Part shown: positions 1-3,915 of the stretch, in pieces
How the letters are laid out: each line of letters begins with the position of its first letter
How positions within the stretch are numbered: the stretch's first letter is position 1
From: Acidimicrobiales bacterium
GTDB taxonomy: Bacteria; Actinomycetota; Acidimicrobiia; Acidimicrobiales; Palsa-688
Direction: 5' to 3'
DNA length: 5,955 nt
Assembly: GCA_019241495.1 (NCBI GenBank)
Contig: JAFAWZ010000124.1
Location: 1 to 5,955, forward strand
Made by a program: the position numbers and the translations under genes
Notes under the pieces: model-generated
Seen by the model: only the letters and a program-made list of their open reading frames with translations
Told to the model about the DNA's origin: nothing
Database searches by the model: none

Positions 1-644
1 ACATCCGCCCCCATATCCAAGGGGCGCTGCAGCAATGGGGAGGCGAAGGTGTTATCCACCACCGCGTCCATGCCGAGAGCGTGGGCGCCAGAGATGAGGG
101 CTGGTAGGTCAGCGATGTCGAGCAACGGGTTGGTCGGGGATTCCAGCCACAGCAGGCCGCGACATCCCAAATCGGCAGATCCCAGAGCAACGGGCGAGCC
201 TCGGGCCGGTCCGTCGCACAGCTCCCCGCAGGCCCGCAACGTGGCTTCCACGTCGGTCACGTCGGCCACCCTGAACCGCAATCGCCCCCGACCGGCCAGG
301 TCGCTCAACAGACGGCGGGTGCCGCTGTATGCATCACCGGCGACGACCACCCGTCCCGGCATGGGAAGGCTCTCCACCACCGCCGATATGGCGGCCAGGC
401 CCGAGGCGAACGCCAGGGCGCGGCCGCCCTCCAGGCCTCCGATGGCCTCTTCGAGGGCATCCCAGGTGGGATTGCCGTCCCGCCCGTAGACGAGGTCGCC
501 TCCTTGATGGAAGGTCGAGCTCAGAACGACTGGAGCGTTCACCGGGCCCCCGGGTGTGCGGGCCGGCCGGCCGAGATGCACCACTTCGGTCGCAGCCCGG
601 TAGCTGTCCCCGGGCCAGGGGGAATCGGGCTGAGACCGATTCAA
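1..644 (-). CDS. Cys/Met metabolism PLP-dependent enzyme (cystathionine gamma-synthase/lyase-like), C-terminus cut by window edge
   Basis: Fold-type I PLP enzyme of the trans-sulfuration family, whose members make or split cystathionine, homocysteine or methionine in the cytosol. About 214 residues are visible out of a usual 380-400. Family signatures appear in order: NAPVVLSSTF (36-45), YGRDGNPT (53-60, phosphate/dimer-contact loop), GLEGGRALAFASGLAAI (70-86), GDAYSGT, then WLESPTNPLLDI and VVDNTFASP, whose Asp at about 197 should bind the pyridine nitrogen. The Schiff-base lysine would lie just beyond the edge. The only usable start upstream of the conserved TEVVHLG segment is TTG at 644-642. 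It overlaps the yraN stop as TTGA and has GAGG seven bases upstream; the frame is closed by a stop at 672-674. The stretch before WLESPTNP looks longer than usual. Synthase, gamma-lyase and methionine gamma-lyase cannot be separated from this half. The family is certain; the start is fairly likely. Confidence 0.9.
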   Translation of the reverse strand, partial: MNRSQPDSPWPGDSYRAATEVVHLGRPARTPGGPVNAPVVLSSTFHQGGDLVYGRDGNPTWDALEEAIGGLEGGRALAFASGLAAISAVVESLPMPGRVVVAGDAYSGTRRLLSDLAGRGRLRFRVADVTDVEATLRACGELCDGPARGSPVALGSADLGCRGLLWLESPTNPLLDIADLPALISGAHALGMDAVVDNTFASPLLQRPLDMGAD

Positions 645-970
645 AAGGCCGCCTCGAGCACGCTGACGTGGTCACCTCGGACCGAGGCCACGTCGAAGCG
701 CAGCTCGTGGGCGCGTGGCCGGGCCGCGCTGCGAAGCCACTCGGCCGCCAGGCGGCGCAGTCGGAGTTGCTTCGCTCTCGTCACGGCCTCGAAGGGCTCT
801 CCGAACCGGATCCCGGAGCGGGTCTTGACCTCACAGAAGACCAGGATGCCGGCCTGCTCGGCGATGAGGTCGATCTCCCCTTGCCGGCTACGCCAATTGC
901 GCGCCACGATCCGGTAGCCCCGGTCCTCGTACCAGGCCGCCGCCCGCTCTTCCCCCACCGTGGCAAGCAC
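641..970 (-). CDS. yraN: YraN/UPF0102 family putative endonuclease-like protein
   Basis: Small cytosolic protein of 109 residues with the PD-(D/E)XK-like fold of the YraN/UPF0102 family, whose cellular role is not settled. Visible hallmarks are GEERAAAWYEDRGYRIVARNW (6-26, reading across), GEIDLIA (31-37) with the candidate metal-binding Asp34, and the core FCEVKTRSG (45-53) with Glu47 and Lys49. Conserved spacing between the Asp and the E-V-K motif supports a nuclease-type active site, but activity is inferred. The start is GTG at 970-968. It lies a few residues before the GEE motif as is normal for the family, and no ATG or GTG occurs upstream in this frame before the preceding gene. A GC-only inverted repeat lies 13 bases upstream, and no clean Shine-Dalgarno is seen. 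The stop overlaps the start of the PLP enzyme gene. In other actinobacteria yraN is commonly followed by comM/dprA, which are not seen here. Confidence 0.92.
   Translation of the reverse strand: MLATVGEERAAAWYEDRGYRIVARNWRSRQGEIDLIAEQAGILVFCEVKTRSGIRFGEPFEAVTRAKQLRLRRLAAEWLRSAARPRAHELRFDVASVRGDHVSVLEAAF
651..655 (-). promoter_or_regulatory. Shine-Dalgarno supporting the TTG start of the PLP enzyme
   Basis: Minus-strand GAGGC inside the last codons of yraN; its GAGG core (655-652) lies seven bases before the TTG at 644-642. This spacing and the TTGA stop/start overlap are the main support for choosing TTG as the start of the downstream gene. Confidence 0.5.
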
Positions 971-983
971 CCGGCGCGGATCG

Positions 984-1003
984 GGCCCGGCCGGGGCCGG
1001 GCC
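984..1003. repeat. Near-perfect GC-only inverted repeat between DUF2469 and yraN genes
   Basis: Arms of nine bases (GGCCCGGCC at 984-992 and GGCCGGGCC at 995-1003) are exact reverse complements around a two-base centre. In RNA this would fold as an eight-pair all-GC stem with a four-base loop. It ends 13 bases before the yraN GTG and starts five bases after the stop of the DUF2469 gene. There is no U-run after it, so it does not look like a classical intrinsic terminator. It could reduce read-through or limit ribosome access to yraN. Confidence 0.55.
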
Positions 1004-1008
1004 GGCCG

Positions 1009-1305
1009 TCAGTAGGACTCCTTCTCCGGGAGCTCTTCGATGTTGACGTCCTTGAAGGTGACTACCCGGACCGAGGACACGAATCGGGCCGGCCGGTACA
1101 TGTCCCAGACCCAGGCATCGCCGAGGCGGATCTCGAAGAAGGTCCGGTCCCCGTCGCCCTTGGCGTCCATCTGCACTTCGTTGGCCAGGTAGAACCGGCG
1201 CTCGGTCTCGACCACGAACTTGAACATGGCCAGAACGGCCCGGTACTCCTGGTACAGCTGGAGCTCGATCTCGGTTTCGTACCGTTCCAGATCCTCGGCG
1301 CTCAT
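1009..1305 (-). CDS. DUF2469 family protein, actinobacterial, function unknown
   Basis: A 98-residue soluble protein matching DUF2469, the family of Mycobacterium tuberculosis Rv2901c that lies near rnhB and yraN in many actinobacteria. Recognised segments are AEDLERYETEIELQLYQEYR (3-22), FKFVVETERRFYLANEV (28-44) and the strongly conserved DAWVWDMYRPARFV (63-76) followed by VRVVTFKDVNIEEL (79-92). The N-terminal part is rich in Glu, Leu and Tyr and should be helical; the rest looks like beta strands. There is no signal peptide, membrane segment or recognisable catalytic motif, so no function is assigned. The ATG at 1305-1303 fits the family N-terminus (MSAEDLE). No clear Shine-Dalgarno precedes it, and a possible promoter only about 20 bases upstream would give a very short leader. 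The usual upstream neighbours lepB and rnhB are not present. Confidence 0.93.
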   Translation of the reverse strand: MSAEDLERYETEIELQLYQEYRAVLAMFKFVVETERRFYLANEVQMDAKGDGDRTFFEIRLGDAWVWDMYRPARFVSSVRVVTFKDVNIEELPEKESY

Positions 1306-1331
1306 CGGGGCACGGTCTCGGTCACACCCCC

Positions 1332-1337
1332 ATCGTA
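1332..1337 (-). promoter_or_regulatory. Possible -10 element for the DUF2469-yraN-PLP gene group
   Basis: Minus-strand TACGAT matches the TANNNT -10 pattern of actinobacterial housekeeping promoters. It lies in the 152-nt spacer after rplS, and a start about seven bases downstream would leave a leader of roughly 20 bases before the DUF2469 ATG. No convincing -35 hexamer is visible at 17 bases, so this is a weak call. Confidence 0.25.
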
Positions 1338-1404
1338 GGCCCCCCGCCAGGGCACAGGGGCGACGCGGGCGAGTTCGAACGACGCCCCGGCTGCTCCTAC
1401 CGAC

Positions 1405-1422
1405 ACCGCACCCACCTGCGGT
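1405..1422. repeat. Short inverted repeat downstream of rplS
   Basis: ACCGCA (1405-1410) and TGCGGT (1417-1422) are exact reverse complements around a six-base loop, 36 bases past the rplS stop. It could form a modest hairpin at the end of the rplS transcript. No U-tract follows in the direction of transcription, so a terminator role is only a guess. A second weaker pairing, TCTAC with GTAGA, lies just upstream between this hairpin and the rplS stop. Confidence 0.35.
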
Positions 1423-1457
1423 CTACTAGCCATCAAAGTAGATGATAACCACTGAGA

Positions 1458-1808
1458 TCAGCGGGCGGCGCGCTTCTCCTTGATCTTGGCCGCCTTCCCG
1501 GTGCGGTCACGGAGGTAGTACAGCTTGGCCCGGCGCACATCGCCCCGGGTGACCACCTCGATCCGGGCGATGACCGGCGAGTGAACCGGGAAGGTCCTCT
1601 CCACCCCCACCCCGAAGCTCAGCTTCCGCACCGTGAAGGTCTCCCGGACCCCGGATCCTTGGCGCCGGATCACGGCTCCCTGGAAGACTTGAACCCGCTC
1701 GCGGTTGCCTTCCACCACCCGCACGTGCACCTTCAATGTGTCCCCCGGAGCGAACTCGGGCACGTCGTCGCGCAGGCTGTCACGGTCTACGAGATCGGTG
1801 GGATTCAT
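1458..1808 (-). CDS. rplS: 50S ribosomal protein L19
   Basis: Protein L19 of the large ribosomal subunit, located at the 30S-50S interface. The 116-residue length is normal for the family. Hallmarks are FAPGDTLKVHVRVVEGNRER (19-38), VQVFQGAVIRRQGSG (39-53), FTVRKLSFGVGVERTFPVHS (58-77), IEVVTRGDVRRAKLYYLRDR (83-102) and the basic tail GKAAKIKEKRAAR. The frame stays open upstream to 1904, but the ATG at 1808-1806 is chosen because MNPTDLVDRDSLR fits the family N-terminus and an AGGAG lies five bases before it. The gene lies 97 bases after the trmD stop. That leader can form small GC-rich stems, as leaders of ribosomal protein genes often do, but no known leader motif is recognised. No lepB or rnhB follows. 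Confidence 0.97.
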   Translation of the reverse strand: MNPTDLVDRDSLRDDVPEFAPGDTLKVHVRVVEGNRERVQVFQGAVIRRQGSGVRETFTVRKLSFGVGVERTFPVHSPVIARIEVVTRGDVRRAKLYYLRDRTGKAAKIKEKRAAR

Positions 1809-1813
1809 GGGAG

Positions 1814-1818
1814 CTCCT
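1814..1818 (-). promoter_or_regulatory. Shine-Dalgarno that fixes the rplS start
   Basis: Minus-strand AGGAG lies five bases before the ATG at 1808-1806. It is the clearest ribosome binding site in the window, and it decides between this ATG and the in-frame upstream start at 1904. Confidence 0.75.
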
Positions 1819-1905
1819 GCGAATCGAGGCAAGTCGGCGACGTTGGGCGGGCGGTCGGCTACCCGGTCGGGACCTTCCACCGGCCCGGCGCCGACGGCGA
1901 ACATC

Positions 1906-2655
1906 TCAGGATAGTGCGTCCGGACCGAGCTCGGCCAGGAGCCTCTCCTCCGCGTCGGTAAGCCCGCCCCGGGCCGCGATCAGGTCCGGGCGGCGGGCGA
2001 GGGTCCGGGCCAGCGCCTGGGCCCGTCGCCACTTTTCGATCCGCCCATGGTCGCCGCTGCGCAGCACCTCCGGCACTTCCCACCCCCGGAAAACGGCCGG
2101 CCTCGTGAACTGCGGGTACTCCAGCAAGCCGGCCGCGAAGCTCTCATCCGTTGCCGAGTCCTCGTTGCCCATGACCCCGGGGACCAAACGAGCAACGGCC
2201 TCGACCACCGCTACGGCAGCGACCTCTCCGCCGGCCAGCACGAAGTCGCCTATCGACAGCTCCCCGTCCACCAGGTGGTCGGCCACCCGCTCGTCCACGC
2301 CCTCGTAACGGCCGCACAAGAGAGAGAAGCCACCGCTCCTCGCCAACTCCCCCGCCGCGTGCTGGTCGAACCGCCGGCCACCGGGACCGAGGAGCAGAAG
2401 GGGACGGGGGGGCCGGGCCGCTTCGACGGCGGCAAAGATGGGTTCGGGACGCAGGACCATCCCCGCCCCCCCACCGAACGGGCTGTCGTCCACCGAGCGA
2501 TGGGGGTCGGTGGTCCCGGCCCGCAGGTCGTGCACCCGGATGTCCAACCGCTCGTTGCGCACCGCCTTGCCGATCAGGCTCGCCTGCGTCCAGCTCGACA
2601 CCAGATCCGGAAAAATGGTGAATACGTCGATGCGCAAGCCCGAGGTGCCGTTCAC
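1906..2655 (-). CDS. trmD: tRNA (guanine-N1-)-methyltransferase TrmD
   Basis: Methylates N1 of G37 in tRNAs with GG at 36-37, using S-adenosylmethionine, which prevents +1 frameshifting. It is a trefoil-knot (SPOUT) dimer. With the start used here the protein has 249 residues. Visible motifs are RIDVFTIFP (8-16), VDDSPFGGGAGMVLRPEPIF (55-74), LLCGRYEGVDERV (112-124) and SIGDFVLAGGEVAA (134-147) forming the knot, Arg156 before VPGVMGNED, and SFAAGLLEYPQFTRP (172-186) with WEVPEVLRSGDHGRIEKWR (192-210). The residue aligning with the catalytic Asp169 of E. coli is Glu171, preceded by Asp170. The start is uncertain: GTG at 2655-2653 has a poor GGGGCGG upstream, TTG at 2637-2635 would give the family-typical M-RIDVF N-terminus, and the ATG at 2748 is rejected because it reads through tandem repeats. 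The gene is separated from rimM by 172 bases. Confidence 0.96.
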   Translation of the reverse strand: MNGTSGLRIDVFTIFPDLVSSWTQASLIGKAVRNERLDIRVHDLRAGTTDPHRSVDDSPFGGGAGMVLRPEPIFAAVEAARPPRPLLLLGPGGRRFDQHAAGELARSGGFSLLCGRYEGVDERVADHLVDGELSIGDFVLAGGEVAAVAVVEAVARLVPGVMGNEDSATDESFAAGLLEYPQFTRPAVFRGWEVPEVLRSGDHGRIEKWRRAQALARTLARRPDLIAARGGLTDAEERLLAELGPDALS

Positions 2656-2667
2656 CGGTCCGCCCCA

Positions 2668-2825
2668 TTGGTTCGCTCCGCAACGTCGCTCACCGGTCCA
2701 CCGTTCGAACCACGCCGGACCGGCCTGTAACCTTGGTTCGCTCCACAAGGTCGCTCACCGGTCCACCATTCGAAGCACGCCCGACCGGCCTGTAACATTG
2801 GTTCGCTCCACAAGGTCGCTCACCG
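2668..2825. repeat. 65-bp tandem repeat, 2.4 copies, in the rimM-trmD spacer
   Basis: Copy one spans 2668-2732, copy two 2733-2797 and a partial third copy 2798-2825, each beginning TTGGTTCGCTCC on the plus strand. Copies one and two differ at six of 65 positions by my alignment, and copies two and three are identical over the 28 shared bases. Each full copy contains a potential stem: CCGGTCC (2693-2699) with GGACCGG (2717-2723) in copy one, and six pairs in copy two. The loop carries the palindrome GTTCGAAC (2703-2710) in copy one, altered in copy two. The minus-strand sequence CGGTGA in each copy also occurs at the trmD GTG start. The period is not a multiple of three, which argues against coding. 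Confidence 0.93.
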
Positions 2826-2827
2826 TT

Positions 2828-3298
2828 TCATGCCTCGAGCAGGCCCGGCGGTCCACTGACGGTCAATCGCCCGTCGTCGTCGCGGCTGACGAAGGTGAGC
2901 GGCAGGACCCGGCCATCGGCGAGGACAAGGAGATCGCTGGTCGGGTTCGCTTCGACTGCCTCTACCTGCCCGAGGGCACGACCGGAATCATCGAAGACCT
3001 CGGCCCCGACGAGCTCGTGCACCCACATGGCCCCCGCCACCTCCAAAGGTTCGGCGGTGAGGACCACGCCGCGAAGCTCCTCGGCGGCCGGGCGGCTCTC
3101 GACGCCATCGAAGGCAACCAGCCATCGGGACCATCCGGTAACCGTCCCGGCCGGCGACGCCTGCCGTACAGTCAGCTCCCGGCCGGCACCGACCAGTCGG
3201 GCGCCGGGCTGGGTTCGTTCGGGCCGGTTCGTCCACAGCTCGACGACCACCTGACCCTTCAGACCGTGGGGCTTCACCACCCGCCCCACCTCGAGCAT
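2828..3298 (-). CDS. rimM: Ribosome maturation factor RimM
   Basis: RimM binds S19 and the 16S rRNA head and promotes 30S subunit maturation. The 156-residue protein shows the two expected domains. The N-terminal RimM beta barrel carries the hallmark VGRVVKPHGLKGQVVVELWT (4-23) and ends near RGVVLTAEPLE (76-86). The C-terminal PRC-barrel spans about 92-150 with VHELVGAEVFDDSGRALGQV and a shortened strand region, DGRVLPLTFVSRDDDGRL. It is slightly shorter than many homologues (about 165-175), mostly in loops. The ATG at 3298-3296 overlaps the khpA stop by one base (TGATG), so translation is probably coupled to the upstream gene. The 65-bp tandem repeats begin two bases after the stop codon. 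Identification is secure. Confidence 0.96.
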   Translation of the reverse strand: MLEVGRVVKPHGLKGQVVVELWTNRPERTQPGARLVGAGRELTVRQASPAGTVTGWSRWLVAFDGVESRPAAEELRGVVLTAEPLEVAGAMWVHELVGAEVFDDSGRALGQVEAVEANPTSDLLVLADGRVLPLTFVSRDDDGRLTVSGPPGLLEA

Positions 3299-3609
3299 CA
3301 GTCGACGATGTCGACGAACACGTCCACGCCGTCTCGAGCCCCCGCGGCGCGCACCACGCTACGGATGGACTGCGCCACCCGACCTCTCCGCCCGATGACC
3401 TTGCCCATGTCATCCGGGGCGACGTGGAGGGACAACTTGATGCCGTTGCGGGCCTCGCTGGTCTCTACGCGGACCGCGTCCGGGTTGTCCACCAGCCTGG
3501 TGGCCAGGAGTTGCAGCACCGTTCGGGCCCGGCCCCCCTCGGGGTGACCGGCGTCCTCCCACTCGTCGCCTTCCACCTCGTCGAGGGCACCGCCGTCGCT
3601 CGGCGTCAT
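3298..3609 (-). CDS. khpA: KH-domain RNA-binding protein, KhpA-like
   Basis: A 103-residue single KH-domain protein of the KhpA family (M. tuberculosis Rv2908c type), an RNA-binding partner thought to act with KhpB/Jag on mRNAs in other bacteria. The core starts near residue 28 (RARTVLQLLATRLVDNPDAV) and carries the RNA-binding loop GKVIGRRGRVAQSIRSVVRA (69-88), with the GXXG motif at 73-76. Before the core lies a strongly acidic tail of about 27 residues (Asp and Glu at 5, 10, 11, 13, 15, 16, 18, 19 and 24) that most relatives lack. The ATG at 3609-3607 is preferred because it overlaps the rpsP stop as ATGA. The alternative GTG at codon 31 would give a family-sized protein but leave an 86-base gap. 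The position between rpsP and rimM is the classical one. Confidence 0.94.
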   Translation of the reverse strand: MTPSDGGALDEVEGDEWEDAGHPEGGRARTVLQLLATRLVDNPDAVRVETSEARNGIKLSLHVAPDDMGKVIGRRGRVAQSIRSVVRAAGARDGVDVFVDIVD

Positions 3610-3884
3610 GGCGAGGTGCCCGCGGAGGCGGACTTGAACTGGTCCATGGCACCCGACTGGGTGAGCAGGCGAGCCACCGTCTCGGTTGGCTGGGCACCGT
3701 CGTTCAGCCAGCGCACGGCCTTGTCGTTGTCGATCAACACCCGGCTCGGTTCCGCCCGGGGCTCGTAGGTGCCAAGGATCTCGATGAAGCGGCCGTCGCG
3801 GGGAGACCGGCTGTCGGCCGCCACCACCCGGTACACCGGCTGCTTCTTTTTCCCCATCCGCATCAAGCGGAGTTTCACGGCCAT
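3606..3884 (-). CDS. rpsP: 30S ribosomal protein S16
   Basis: Protein S16 of the small ribosomal subunit, a primary binder of 16S rRNA needed for 30S assembly. The 92-residue protein begins MAVKLRLMRMGKKKQPVYRV (1-20) and continues VAADSRSPRDGRFIEILGTY (21-40), both near-diagnostic, then RVLIDNDKAVRWLNDGAQPT (48-67). It ends with TVARLLTQSGAMDQFK and a short polar tail. The ATG at 3884-3882 is the only sensible start. An AGGA lies only two bases upstream, which is tight, and a purine-rich GAGAAGAGAG stretch lies further up. The gene follows ffh after 31 bases and overlaps khpA by four bases (ATGA), so ffh-rpsP-khpA-rimM probably form one transcript. Confidence 0.98.
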   Translation of the reverse strand: MAVKLRLMRMGKKKQPVYRVVAADSRSPRDGRFIEILGTYEPRAEPSRVLIDNDKAVRWLNDGAQPTETVARLLTQSGAMDQFKSASAGTSP

Positions 3885-3915
3885 TTTCCTGGTTGCTCTC
3901 TTCTCGGAAGGCGCC

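Noticed and set aside
329..1015. Plus-strand open frame of 228 codons over the PLP gene and yraN
   Set aside because: It is antisense to two recognised genes, is rich in Arg, Pro and Gly, and has no domain or ribosome binding site support.
1809..1904. In-frame extension of rplS to 1904
   Set aside because: The residues are not L19-like, and a strong AGGAG precedes the internal ATG at 1808 that gives the normal N-terminus.
1809..1905. Ribosomal-protein leader or riboswitch before rplS
   Set aside because: Only short GC-rich pairings such as CCGGT/ACCGG can be drawn; nothing matches a leader motif I can recognise, so no feature is called.
2656..2748. In-frame N-terminal extension of trmD to the ATG at 2748
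   Set aside because: The extra 31 residues are translated tandem repeat and spacer, have no family counterpart, and the family N-terminus begins at RIDVFTIFP.
2668..2825. CRISPR-like array or tRNA remnant in the rimM-trmD spacer
   Set aside because: The copies are directly tandem without unique spacers, so this is not CRISPR. The GGTTCGAAC-like segment resembles a tRNA T-arm but no acceptor stem or anticodon arm can be built around it.
2438..3547. Long plus-strand open frame of 369 codons across trmD, the repeats, rimM and khpA
   Set aside because: It is antisense to three well-supported genes, shows no recognisable domain, and its composition (many Arg, Ser, Pro, Thr) is that of a shadow frame in GC-rich DNA.
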